Below, piece after piece: positions 44,034-52,513 of a DNA stretch of 64,000 bases (position 1 is its first letter; each line of letters starts with the position of its first letter). The stretch is from NCBI GenBank assembly GCA_031274715.1, contig JAISPT010000011.1, forward strand, positions 1 to 64,000, in the 5' to 3' direction. The position numbers and the translations under genes were made by a program. The DNA is from Azonexus sp. GTDB taxonomy: Bacteria; Pseudomonadota; Gammaproteobacteria; Burkholderiales; Rhodocyclaceae. The notes under the pieces are model-generated. The model had not been told where the DNA came from, made no database searches, and was given only the letters and a program-made list of their open reading frames with translations.

Positions 44034-44759
44034 ATGAAAGCATCACTCCTGCTGATTGGCCTGCTCAGCGCAGGCGTTGCCATCGCTGCCCCGCCCGCCC
44101 CGAAGAAGGAAGGCATCGAAGGCAAAAGCTATCGGTGGAACGCCCAGGAAGGCGAAAAACTCGAGGCTCTCAAGCTCAAGGGCGACAAGACCCGCGGTGA
44201 GGAAGCCTACGAGATCTGCGGCGCCTGCCACCTGCCCTCCGGCGCCGGTCGTCCTGACGGCACCTTCCCGCAATTGGCCGGCCAGCACACCACCGTGCTG
44301 ATCAAGCAGATGGCCGACATCCGCGCCGGCCTGCGCGACAACCCGACCATGTATCCGTTCGCCGCGACACTGACTGACCCGCAGGAATTGGCCGACGTTT
44401 CCGTTTATATCGAAAGCCTGTGCATCCCGACCGACCACGGCAAGTACGAAGGCCCCGATGCCGCCGTGCAGATCGCCAAGGGCAAGGAGCTGTACGAGAA
44501 GCAGTGCCTGGAGTGCCACGGCGCAAACGGTGAGGGCGACAAGGCCAAGTTCTATCCGGTGATCGCCGGCCAGCACTTCAAGTACCTGCTGCGCCAGATG
44601 ACCGAAATCCGCGACGGTCATCGTCGCAACGCCAACCCGGATATGGTGAAGGTCATCAAGCCTTACACCAATGACCAACTGGTGGCCATCTCCGCCTACA
44701 TGTCCAGCCTGACCATGCCCGGCGCGATGTGCAAGCCGAAAGCCGACAAGAAGAAGTAA
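44034..44759 (+). CDS. Dihaem c-type cytochrome of the nos cluster
   Basis: 241 residues: signal peptide (LLLIGLLSAGVAIAA), Lys-rich linker, then two cytochrome domains with CGACH (~residue 62) and CLECH (~residue 158), each followed by a TFPQLAGQH or FYPVIAGQH segment and a Met candidate. It resembles cytochrome c4-type relays. Together with the preceding monohaem cytochrome it provides the likely path from NosG/NosH or the bc1 complex to NosZ. Confidence 0.88.
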   Translation: MKASLLLIGLLSAGVAIAAPPAPKKEGIEGKSYRWNAQEGEKLEALKLKGDKTRGEEAYEICGACHLPSGAGRPDGTFPQLAGQHTTVLIKQMADIRAGLRDNPTMYPFAATLTDPQELADVSVYIESLCIPTDHGKYEGPDAAVQIAKGKELYEKQCLECHGANGEGDKAKFYPVIAGQHFKYLLRQMTEIRDGHRRNANPDMVKVIKPYTNDQLVAISAYMSSLTMPGAMCKPKADKKK

Positions 44760-44768
44760 ACTCCTCCC

Positions 44769-44794
44769 GCCCGGACTCCACAAGGAGTCCGGGC
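44769..44794 (+). terminator. Hairpin between the dihaem cytochrome and nosB
   Basis: Perfect 11-bp stem GCCCGGACTCC/GGAGTCCGGGC with loop ACAA and no T-run. More likely an intercistronic processing or stability element than a full stop, because the following nos genes appear to depend on read-through. Confidence 0.55.
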
Positions 44795-44855
44795 CAGCAT
44801 GGATCCCCGCGGCAGCGGGGACAGTCTCATCAGTCACCTGCCGGAGAACAGCTCC

Positions 44856-45830
44856 ATGAACAAACAGAACAATATCGTCGCCGGCCTCACCCTAATCTCG
44901 CTGATCTGCCTAACCGTCGCCTATTTCGCTCCGATCTGGTGGGTTTCGCTGACCGCACCCAACTATCCCAAGGAAGCCTTCCCCGACGGCATCCGCATCC
45001 ACTTCCATTTCGACGGTGTCTACAGCGGTTGTAAGGTGGCCGGTAAGGGCACACGGATGGCCAACGAAATTATGCAGAAGGATCTGTCGTTCGACGACGA
45101 GCACTACAACCCGATCCTCGACGCCAACAAGAACGTCGACCAGGGTGCCGAAGGCCTTGACTGCGTCCACGAAATGAACACCATCAACCATTACGTCGGG
45201 ATGTTCCCGATCGCCACCGGTGCTCCGGTCGAAAAGCCGCTGGCCAAGTTCTTCTTCGGCTTCTTCGCCGTAATGATGCTGGCTTTCGCTCTGCCCAGGA
45301 AAAAGCCCCGCCTCGCCGTGCTGGCCGTCGGCTTCATTGCTGTCGCCGCTTGGATGCTGGTCGACCAGTTCACTATGGGCCGCCTGGCCAGCCATATCGC
45401 CGCCTATACCGCCGAATCTGGCAGTTTCTTCAACGAGCCGGAGCGGATCAAGGAGTGGGGCGATAACGTCGACCTGATTACGCGCATCGTCATTTTCAGC
45501 CTGATCGCCCTGATGGCCGTAGTCGTCGCCGGCGTCGCCAAAATCCGCAACTTCCAGCTGCTGCTGGCCCTGGTGCCGGCTCTGCTACCGTTGTTCTTCG
45601 TCGTCACCTACGCCGGCTGGCTGTGGTTCTTCGGCCACAACCTGCACCCGTGGGGTGCCTTCACCGTCAAGCCATTCATGCCGACGGTCTTTGGCGAAGG
45701 CAAGGTTGCCCAGTTCTCGACCTATTCCTATCCGTACTGGGGTTATGGCCTGCTGCTGGTGCTCTTCGTCTGCATGATGCTGGCCCTGCTGATCCGCCGT
45801 AAGCAACTGCGCGAAGGCGGCGCCGAGTGA
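44856..45830 (+). CDS. nosB: NosB-like integral membrane protein of clade II nos clusters
   Basis: 324 residues from ATG 44856 (RBS GGAG at 44843-44846). One helix at the N-terminus (VAGLTLISLICLTVAYFAPIW), a periplasmic domain (~30-125) with DGVYSGCKVAG and a second Cys in GLDCVHEMN, then about five to six helices. This architecture and the position after nosZ and cytochromes fit NosB, a clade-II-specific protein whose exact role is unclear. The stop TGA is directly followed by the inverted-repeat element. Confidence 0.75.
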   Translation: MNKQNNIVAGLTLISLICLTVAYFAPIWWVSLTAPNYPKEAFPDGIRIHFHFDGVYSGCKVAGKGTRMANEIMQKDLSFDDEHYNPILDANKNVDQGAEGLDCVHEMNTINHYVGMFPIATGAPVEKPLAKFFFGFFAVMMLAFALPRKKPRLAVLAVGFIAVAAWMLVDQFTMGRLASHIAAYTAESGSFFNEPERIKEWGDNVDLITRIVIFSLIALMAVVVAGVAKIRNFQLLLALVPALLPLFFVVTYAGWLWFFGHNLHPWGAFTVKPFMPTVFGEGKVAQFSTYSYPYWGYGLLLVLFVCMMLALLIRRKQLREGGAE

Positions 45831-46097
45831 GAGCCTGTTCAATGCCATTTCATAGTGCCCGTTGCACCGCAAAGGTAGTGGCTGCAAGGCGCAATACCGC
45901 AGCAATAGCCATTGCTATTGCGAGGATTTGCAACGCCGCAGACGCTGCCTTTGCGGTGCAACCCAAAGGGCAAGGCAGCAAAAGGCCACACTCGTCGTTG
46001 CTTGCCTTGGCCAGGCTCCAGCCTGGCCTGCGGCGCGCGCCTAGATTGCAGCCTTTTGCTGCCTTGCGGGCACCATGAAATGGCATTGGACAGGCTC
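45831..46097. mobile_element. 267-bp MITE-like palindromic element in the nos operon
   Basis: 31-bp terminal inverted repeats at 45831-45861 and 46067-46097, beginning GAGCCTGT[T/C]CAATGCC, differ at only two positions. Inside are two long hairpins. One has arms 45861-45878 and 45945-45962 (one mismatch); the other has perfect 17-bp arms 45970-45986 and 46051-46067, capped by GGCCAGGC/GCCTGGCC. The whole element can fold into a three-way junction as DNA or RNA. It encodes no protein. It begins on the base after the nosB stop and ends seven bases before the nosD start, so nosD has no normal ribosome site. Flanking triplets are TGA and TAA, not an exact target duplication. Confidence 0.8.
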
Positions 46098-46104
46098 TAA
46101 CGCC

Positions 46105-47451
46105 ATGCTCCACCGACTACGCCGCTCGCTGACTTGGCTCGGCATTGCCGCCGGTCTCGGCGTCGGCGGTTTGGCGGCCTCGCAATCGCTGGAGGGGATG
46201 GGCAAGCCCAACCTCGCTGCCAACTGGGGCTCCTCTACGGAAAAGGCAATCCGTCCGGCAGCCCCCCACCGCACCGATATTCCCTGGTTCCAGTTGCTGG
46301 TCGACCAGGCCGTGCCGGGATCGATCCTAAAACCTCCTCCCGGTATTTACGCCGGCCCGGTCCTGGTCGACAAACCGCTGACCATCGACGGTGGCGGCCA
46401 GGTCACCATCGACGGTGGTGGCAAAGGGACCGTCTTCGTCGTCGATACCGAGGGCGCTACCATTCGCGGTCTCGATCTGCGGGGTTCCGGTGAAGCCCAC
46501 GACAGCGATGACGCCTGCCTCAATATCCGCGGCAAGCGCCATCTGGTTGAGGAAAATCGGATCAGCGACTGCCTCTTCGGCATCGATCTGAAACAGGCCG
46601 ACCACAATATAGTGCGTGCCAACCGCATCACCTCCAAGCCCTTCGATCTCGGCCTGCGCGGCGACGGCCTGCGCCTGTGGTACAGCCACCACAACCTGAT
46701 CGAGAAGAACGAGATCATCGATTCACGCGACATGGTGGCCTGGTACTCCGACCACAATGTCTGGCGTGGCAACATCGGCAAACGCAGCCGCTACTCGCTC
46801 CACTTCATGTTCGCCAAGGACAATCTGGTCGAGGGCAACGAATTCTATGACAACGCGGTCGGCGTGTACCTGATGTACACCGAGCGCGTCCATGTCCGCA
46901 ACAACCTTATCTCGCATGCCACCGGTGCCGCTGGCATGGCCTTGGGGTTCAAGGAGTCGAGCGATTCCGAAATCACCGACAACGAAATCATCTACTGCGC
47001 AGTCGGCGTCGGCTCCGATCTCTCCCCCTTCGAGCCGGATACGACCCTGTACTTCGCCAACAACCGCTTCGCCTACAACGGCATCGCCGTGCGCTTCACC
47101 AGCGAACTCGGCGGCAATATCCTGGTCGACAACAGCTTCGAGGGCAACCTCACCGACGTCGTACAGATGGGCCGCGACGTAGCCGGCAAGAACGAGTGGC
47201 GCAACAACTACTTTTCCGACTACCAAGGTTTCGACCGCGACGGTGATGGTATCGGCGACACGCCGTACGAGTTGTATGCCTACGCCGACCAGATCTGGAT
47301 CGAGACGCCGGCGGCGCAGTTCTTCAAGACCTCGCCGGTACTCGAACTGCTCAATTTCCTGGAGCGTCTGGCGCCCTTCTCGTTGCCCGAACTGCAACTG
47401 AAGGATCCCGCCCCGCGCTTCACCAAGCCGGAAAGGGCTGCCCGGACATGA
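46105..47451 (+). CDS. nosD: NosD periplasmic copper-centre assembly protein
   Basis: 448 residues from ATG 46105. Signal/anchor (LTWLGIAAGLGVGGLAAS), then a right-handed parallel beta-helix of the carbohydrate-binding/CASH type built from ~22-residue repeats such as HHNLIEKNEIIDSRDMVAWY and HNIVRANRIT, ending in the NosD-typical SDYQGFDRDGDGIGDTPYEL. NosD works with the NosFY ABC transporter in building the CuZ sulphide cluster. The start sits just beyond the MITE, without a visible Shine-Dalgarno sequence; an upstream in-frame ATG (46075) lies inside the element. Confidence 0.93.
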   Translation: MLHRLRRSLTWLGIAAGLGVGGLAASQSLEGMGKPNLAANWGSSTEKAIRPAAPHRTDIPWFQLLVDQAVPGSILKPPPGIYAGPVLVDKPLTIDGGGQVTIDGGGKGTVFVVDTEGATIRGLDLRGSGEAHDSDDACLNIRGKRHLVEENRISDCLFGIDLKQADHNIVRANRITSKPFDLGLRGDGLRLWYSHHNLIEKNEIIDSRDMVAWYSDHNVWRGNIGKRSRYSLHFMFAKDNLVEGNEFYDNAVGVYLMYTERVHVRNNLISHATGAAGMALGFKESSDSEITDNEIIYCAVGVGSDLSPFEPDTTLYFANNRFAYNGIAVRFTSELGGNILVDNSFEGNLTDVVQMGRDVAGKNEWRNNYFSDYQGFDRDGDGIGDTPYELYAYADQIWIETPAAQFFKTSPVLELLNFLERLAPFSLPELQLKDPAPRFTKPERAART

Positions 47452-48284
47452 GCGACAGCAAGGCCAAGCCGGCCATATCCCTTGAAAAAGCACAAAAGGC
47501 GCGGCGCAAGTTTCTCCAGTCGGTCGGTCTGACCGTGACCTTCACCGGTATTCCGTTGCTCGGCTTCATTCCGGTTGCCGATGCCAGTCCGCCCCGCCTG
47601 CGCCCGCCCGGCGCACTCAATGAAAAGGACCTCCTGGCGTCGTGCATCAAATGCGGCCAGTGTGTGCAGGTTTGCCCGGTTCAGGCCATCAAACTGGCCG
47701 ACCTCAGCGATGGCTTCGGCATCGGTGTTCCCTACATCAATGCCCGCGCCCAAGCTTGCGACTTTTCCTGCGACGCTGTGCAGTGCGTTCTCGCCTGCCC
47801 GACCGGCGCGCTAACTTACACGAAGCCGGACTTCCTCGAAGTCCGCGACGGTGCATTGCTCGCTGCGGCACCTATTCTCAAGGCCAAGGAAAACGACCCG
47901 GAACCGACGCTCAACCTCAGGGAACGCATCGGCGTCGCCCGCCTGGCCCGGCCGGAGTCCTGCTTGGCCATCCAGGGCAAGGGCTTCAAAGGCCAAACCC
48001 GCGGTGCTGCCTTCAGGGGCAAGCTGCGCTACGTGGCGGTGGACCGCTGGAAGCCGATCCCGGTCCGCGACCATCCCTACGATCTCGAACTGTGCGACCT
48101 CTGCGTCCGCGAATGTCCGGTCAAGGCCGCCATCGAACTACGCCCGGTCAAGGGCGCCGACGGCATCGAGCGCATGACGCCAACCGTTCTCGAACCCTGC
48201 GTCGGCTGCGGCGTCTGCGAAATGGTGTGCCCGGCCGAACCGGCGGCCATCGTCGTCGACCCGCAAGCCGTCTGGAAAGACTGA
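47448..48284 (+). CDS. nosG: NosG polyferredoxin (NapG-like)
   Basis: 278 residues with twin-arginine-like leader ARRKFLQSVGL and four [4Fe-4S] cysteine clusters: CIKCGQCVQVCP, CDFSCDAVQCVLACP, CDLCVRECP and CVGCGVCEMVCP. Like NapG it is thought to take electrons from a membrane quinol dehydrogenase (NosH) and pass them to periplasmic cytochromes. ATGA overlap with nosD. Confidence 0.92.
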   Translation: MSDSKAKPAISLEKAQKARRKFLQSVGLTVTFTGIPLLGFIPVADASPPRLRPPGALNEKDLLASCIKCGQCVQVCPVQAIKLADLSDGFGIGVPYINARAQACDFSCDAVQCVLACPTGALTYTKPDFLEVRDGALLAAAPILKAKENDPEPTLNLRERIGVARLARPESCLAIQGKGFKGQTRGAAFRGKLRYVAVDRWKPIPVRDHPYDLELCDLCVRECPVKAAIELRPVKGADGIERMTPTVLEPCVGCGVCEMVCPAEPAAIVVDPQAVWKD

Positions 48285-48285
48285 G

Positions 48286-49251
48286 ATGAGCCGTTTCACT
48301 GACCTGTTCATGGGTATGCTGGGCGCTACCCCGAAGAAACCGGAAAAGGTTTCCGAAAAGGTACAGAAGATCATGTTCCTCAAGTACGAGGACAAGGATC
48401 GCTATATCAAGGAAAAGCTGCATGCCCGCGCCCACCACGCGACCAGCCACAAATGGCGCAACCGCCGCTGGGCGGTGCTGATCGCCACCAACCTGCTGTT
48501 CGTCCTCTCCTTCTCGCTCGACATCCAGATTCTCGAAGGTGCACTAACCGCCTCGCGTTTCGTTGGCTTCCACCTGATCGACCTGAATTCGGCCCTGCAA
48601 GTCACGCTCGCGCACAAGTACGTGATCGTGAACCTGCTGATTGGCACCTTCACCGTCTTCCTGCTCTGGGTGCTGCTCGGCGGTCGTACCTTCTGTTCCT
48701 GGGTCTGTCCTTACCATCTGGTCGCCGAATGGTTCGAAGCCCTGCACCTCAAGCTGGTCGAGAAAAAAATCGTCACCGACCACGAATTCCATCGCGGCGC
48801 CCGTACCGTGTTCTGGATTCTGTTCGCACTGATGGCCCTGATCACCGGCTACACCGTCTTCGAAACCGTCTCGCCGACCGGCATTTTGTCGCGGGCACTG
48901 ATCTACGGCCCTGGCCTGGCGCTCGGCTGGGTCTTCCTGTTGCTGCTGTTCGAAGTTTTCTGGTCGCGCCGCGCCTGGTGCCGCTACATCTGCCCGATCG
49001 GCCTGACCTATGGCGTCGTCGGCGCCATCTCTCCGTTGCGCGTCAGTTACAACGTCGAGCGCTGCTTCCACGAAGGCGATTGCCGCAAGGTCTGCCTAGT
49101 GCCGCACGTTCTCGACGTCACCATCAAGGGCCGCGCCGCCGAGGAAAACATGAGCCTCGGCCCCGACTGCACGCGTTGCGGCCTGTGCGTGGACATCTGC
49201 CCAACCGACGCCCTACGCTACGAAATCAAGGGATTGTCGAAGCTGCTCTGA
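48286..49251 (+). CDS. nosH: NosH membrane ferredoxin/quinol dehydrogenase (NapH-like)
   Basis: 321 residues: cytoplasmic N-terminal ~60 residues, four to five membrane helices, the two CxxxCP motifs (CSWVCP and CRYICP) characteristic of NapH/NosR/CcoG proteins, and a C-terminal ferredoxin domain with CTRCGLCVDICP and CFHEGDCRKVC. It should oxidise menaquinol or ubiquinol and feed NosG. One base after nosG. The men genes at 545-2346 make a menaquinol route possible. Confidence 0.92.
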   Translation: MSRFTDLFMGMLGATPKKPEKVSEKVQKIMFLKYEDKDRYIKEKLHARAHHATSHKWRNRRWAVLIATNLLFVLSFSLDIQILEGALTASRFVGFHLIDLNSALQVTLAHKYVIVNLLIGTFTVFLLWVLLGGRTFCSWVCPYHLVAEWFEALHLKLVEKKIVTDHEFHRGARTVFWILFALMALITGYTVFETVSPTGILSRALIYGPGLALGWVFLLLLFEVFWSRRAWCRYICPIGLTYGVVGAISPLRVSYNVERCFHEGDCRKVCLVPHVLDVTIKGRAAEENMSLGPDCTRCGLCVDICPTDALRYEIKGLSKLL

Positions 49252-49336
49252 GATCGCGGGACGGCCGCAAAAGGCGTTCCACAGTCGTTTCGTCCGGCTG
49301 CTAGAATCACCCGCACATGTCACGCGGAAACCAGCC

Positions 49337-50110
49337 ATGATCATCACCCAGATCGACGAAGCCATCGGCACCATCACCCTCAAGCACGAGGCCAAGCGCA
49401 ACGCACTCTCCGAGCGCCTGGTCAACGGCGTCATCGGCGCTCTCGCCGAATTCACCCGCCAGGACGTGCGCTGTGCCGTCCTGCGCGCCGCACCCGGCGT
49501 CAAGGTCTGGTCGGCCGGCCACGACGTATCCGAACTCCCTGCAGGCGGCCATGACCCGCTCGGTTGGCGCGATCCGCTGCGTCACCTGATCCGCGAACTG
49601 GAAAACTTCCGTGCCCCGATCATCGCCATGATCGAAGGCAGCGTCTGGGGCGGCGCCTGCGAAACGGTGCTCGCCTGCGACCTGATCGTCGCTACGCCGG
49701 ATGCCAGCTTCGCCGCCACGCCTGCCCGCCACAGCGTGCCTTACAACGTCTCCGGCTTGCTCACCTTCCTCAACGCAGCGCACATCCACATCGCCAAGGA
49801 AATGCTGTTCACCGCCCAGCCGATCTCCGCCAGCCGGCTCGAACGCATGGGCATCATCAACCACATCGCCCCGCTGGAAGAAATCGAGGCCGTCACCTAC
49901 GACCTCGCTCGCACCATCGCCAACAACGCTCCGCTGTCGATCGCCGTGATGAAAGAACAATTACGCATCCTGGCCGGCGCCCACACCATGTCGCCACAGG
50001 ACTTCGAGCGCATCCAGGGCCTGCGCCGCGTGGTCTACAACAGCGAGGATTACGCCGAAGGCGTCAGGGCTTTCAAAGAGAAACGGAAGCCAAAGTTCGA
50101 AGGACGGTAA
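49337..50110 (+). CDS. scpB: Methylmalonyl-CoA decarboxylase-like crotonase embedded in the nos cluster
   Basis: 257 residues closely similar along their length to E. coli ScpB (YgfG): LPAGGHDPLGWRDPLRHLIR, MIEGSVWGGACE with the oxyanion hole, TPARHSVPYNVSG, and the end FERIQGLRRVVYNSEDYAEG then KRKPKFEGR. ScpB decarboxylates (R)-methylmalonyl-CoA to propionyl-CoA. The gene lies between nosH and nosF, 85 bp after nosH, with a weak -10 (TAGAAT, 49302-49307) of its own. A role in N2O reduction is not expected; substrate rests on similarity. Confidence 0.85.
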   Translation: MIITQIDEAIGTITLKHEAKRNALSERLVNGVIGALAEFTRQDVRCAVLRAAPGVKVWSAGHDVSELPAGGHDPLGWRDPLRHLIRELENFRAPIIAMIEGSVWGGACETVLACDLIVATPDASFAATPARHSVPYNVSGLLTFLNAAHIHIAKEMLFTAQPISASRLERMGIINHIAPLEEIEAVTYDLARTIANNAPLSIAVMKEQLRILAGAHTMSPQDFERIQGLRRVVYNSEDYAEGVRAFKEKRKPKFEGR

Positions 50111-50283
50111 TAGCCTACCTAGGCGGTACCGGGGTATCGCCGCTGGGCGGACGGCGGCATAATGCATGTCGTCGGCAAACCGGGCGAAGCTCCCCGGCAT
50201 GGCCCGTAACGTACGCCGGGCCTGCGGATTCGCCAGCCGGGAAATTTTGATTCAGGTTCAATGTCAGCCGACGGCGCCTTTCC

Positions 50284-50289
50284 TATAAT
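50284..50289 (+). promoter_or_regulatory. Perfect -10 box placed for a leaderless nosF transcript
   Basis: TATAAT ends six bases before the nosF ATG at 50296, so the predicted transcription start coincides with the start codon. Upstream, TTGAT (50247-50251) and TTCAA (50257-50261) with a 5-base spacer resemble, but do not match, an FNR site. The 185-bp gap between scpB and nosF otherwise contains nothing recognised. Confidence 0.45.
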
Positions 50290-50295
50290 CCGCCC

Positions 50296-51153
50296 ATGAT
50301 CCAATTCACCAATCTCGTTAAGACCTTCCGCCGCATCCGGGTGCTCGACGGCATCGATCTCGATATTGGTCTCGGCGAGCGTATCGCTCTGATCGGCTCC
50401 AACGGTGCCGGCAAGACCACCCTGATCCGCTGCCTGCTTGGCGAATACACCTACGACGGCAAGGTCACCGTTGCCGGCCTTGATCCGCGCAGCAACCGTA
50501 CCGCCGTGCTCGGCAACATCGGCTTCGTGCCGCAACTGCCCCCGCCGCTGAAGATGCCGGTCGGCCAGTTGATCGATTTTTCGGCCTCGCTGTGCGGCAC
50601 CGAGCCGCAACGCATCCATGCCATCGCCCAGCGTCTGGGACTCGACGTCGATGCCATTCAGACCCGGCAATTCGTCCGCCTCTCGGGCGGCATGAAGCAG
50701 AAGCTGCTGATCGCCATCGCCCTCGGCCGCGACGCCAAGGTGCTGGTGATGGACGAGCCGGCCGCCAACCTCGATCCAGAAGCACGCAAGATCTTCTTTG
50801 ATCTGCTGGCCGAACGCCTGGAAGATGCCACGATGATCATCTCCAGCCACCGTCTGGACGAGGTATCGGCGCTGGTCAACCGGGTCATCGAAATGGATAT
50901 GGGCAAGATCGTGCTCGACGACAAAGTCGCCGACGATGTCGCGCTGACCGCCCGGCTGGCTTGCCGCATCGTGCTCAAGCGCTTCGAGCCGGCCTTCGCC
51001 AAGGCACTCGACGGCTGGAACTTCACTAGCTGCGACAACGATCTGGTCTGGCAAGGCGAGATCGCCGGGCCGGATCGGTTGCGCTTTCTCGGCATCGTCT
51101 CCCGCTACACGGCGCTGATCGCCGACCTGTCGCTGGTCGAGAACGCCAGCTGA
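50296..51153 (+). CDS. nosF: NosF ABC transporter ATPase
   Basis: 285 residues. Walker A GSNGAGKTTL, Q-loop VPQLPPPLK, signature LSGGMKQK, Walker B VLVMDEPAANLDP and the switch His in SSHRLDE. The C-terminal ~70 residues form a regulatory extension. NosF energises NosY and, with NosD, supports CuZ assembly. nosL starts two bases after its stop. Confidence 0.94.
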   Translation: MIQFTNLVKTFRRIRVLDGIDLDIGLGERIALIGSNGAGKTTLIRCLLGEYTYDGKVTVAGLDPRSNRTAVLGNIGFVPQLPPPLKMPVGQLIDFSASLCGTEPQRIHAIAQRLGLDVDAIQTRQFVRLSGGMKQKLLIAIALGRDAKVLVMDEPAANLDPEARKIFFDLLAERLEDATMIISSHRLDEVSALVNRVIEMDMGKIVLDDKVADDVALTARLACRIVLKRFEPAFAKALDGWNFTSCDNDLVWQGEIAGPDRLRFLGIVSRYTALIADLSLVENAS

Positions 51154-51155
51154 CT

Positions 51156-51641
51156 ATGTACCACCCCGAACGCCGCCAGTTTCTCGGTCGCCTCTCTGCC
51201 ACCGGCTTCCTGCTAACGCCGCTGGCCGCCGCGCTGTCCGCCTGCCAACAGGACGGCTGGCCGGAGGGCATGGTCGAGATCAAATGGGACCGCGACACCT
51301 GCGTGCGCTGTAGCATGGTCATTTCCGACCGCCGCTTCGCCGCCCAACTACGCGGCGGGCCGCAAAATACCGCCTACAAGTTCGACGACATCGGCTGCTT
51401 GGTGTTCTGGATGCGCGACAAGACCGCCGAAATGCCGTGGCTGGCCGAACCGGCGACCCGCATGTGGGTCGCCGACATGAACAGCAAGGGTCAGGACATC
51501 AGATGGCTGGACCCGCGCCACGCCCACTACGTCGGCCGCCATTCGCCGATGGGTTACAACTTTGCCGCCACCGCCCAACCACAGGCCGGCAGCCAGGATT
51601 TCGCCAGCATGCGCGAACACCTGCTGGCCCGCGGCAAGTGA
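51156..51641 (+). CDS. nosL: NosL copper chaperone lipoprotein
   Basis: 161 residues. Leader has both RRQFLGR and a lipobox LSAC (Cys30), so it is probably a lipoprotein facing the periplasm. Copper-binding residues are Cys49, Cys52 and Met54 in DTCVRCSMVISD, the NosL signature. It delivers Cu(I) to NosD or apo-NosZ. Lies between nosF and nosY as in most clusters. Confidence 0.93.
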   Translation: MYHPERRQFLGRLSATGFLLTPLAAALSACQQDGWPEGMVEIKWDRDTCVRCSMVISDRRFAAQLRGGPQNTAYKFDDIGCLVFWMRDKTAEMPWLAEPATRMWVADMNSKGQDIRWLDPRHAHYVGRHSPMGYNFAATAQPQAGSQDFASMREHLLARGK

Positions 51642-51685
51642 CGCCCCGTGATACCGCCGACTCAACCATCGAGGCCCAATAAACA

Positions 51686-52513
51686 ATGAATCAACTCTGG
51701 CTGACCGCCAAACTGGACATCGTCGAATCGCTACGCGCCCGCTGGTTCCAGATTTACACCCTGGTCTTCGGTGGCATCGTCGCTCTGCTCTTCGTCTTCG
51801 GCCTGACCGAATCGCGGGTGCTCGGCTTCATCGGTCTCTCCCGCCTGCTGGTCACCTACATCCAACTGACCATGGCCATCTTGCCGATTTTCGTGCTGAT
51901 CACCACGGTACGCTCGGTGGCCGGCGACCGCGAGGCCGGCGTTTTCGAATATCTGCTGTCGCTGCCGGTATCGCTGTCGGCGTGGTTCTGGGGCAAGATC
52001 ATCGGCCGCTATATCATCATCTTCACGCCGGTCTTCCTGGCCATGCTCGGTGCCACCATCTGGGCCATGATCGAAGACATCGAGGTACCGTGGGACATGT
52101 TCGGCTACTACACGGCGCTGCTGGCGGTAATGGCCCTGTGCTTCCTCGGTATCGGCATGCTGATCTCGGCCATCGCCCGCAGCACCGACATAGCCCAAGG
52201 CGCTGCCTTCATGGTCTGGCTGACGCTGCTGCTGTTCCTCGACCTGATCCTGCTCGGCGTCATGATCCAGGGCAAGGTATCGCCGGAAATCGCCATCACC
52301 CTGGCCCTGGCCAACCCGCTGCAAGTTTTCCGCACCGCCGCACTGGCCCTGTTCGATCCGCAACTGATCGTGCTCGGCCCCTCGGCTTTCGTCATCCTCG
52401 ACCTGTTCGGCGCCACCGGCTACAAAATCTTCGCCCTGGTCTATCCGGCCGTCCTCGGCCTGCTCAGCGCGACCATCGGCTACCTCCTGTTCCGCCGCGG
52501 TGACCTGCCTTGA
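51686..52513 (+). CDS. nosY: NosY ABC-2 permease
   Basis: 275 residues with six membrane helices, the cytoplasmic coupling segment GDREAGVFEYLLSLPVS and the conserved ARSTDIAQGAAF. It is the membrane half of the NosFY transporter, thought to move a sulphur species for CuZ. 44 bp after nosL, and its stop overlaps the TTG start of the next gene. Confidence 0.93.
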   Translation: MNQLWLTAKLDIVESLRARWFQIYTLVFGGIVALLFVFGLTESRVLGFIGLSRLLVTYIQLTMAILPIFVLITTVRSVAGDREAGVFEYLLSLPVSLSAWFWGKIIGRYIIIFTPVFLAMLGATIWAMIEDIEVPWDMFGYYTALLAVMALCFLGIGMLISAIARSTDIAQGAAFMVWLTLLLFLDLILLGVMIQGKVSPEIAITLALANPLQVFRTAALALFDPQLIVLGPSAFVILDLFGATGYKIFALVYPAVLGLLSATIGYLLFRRGDLP

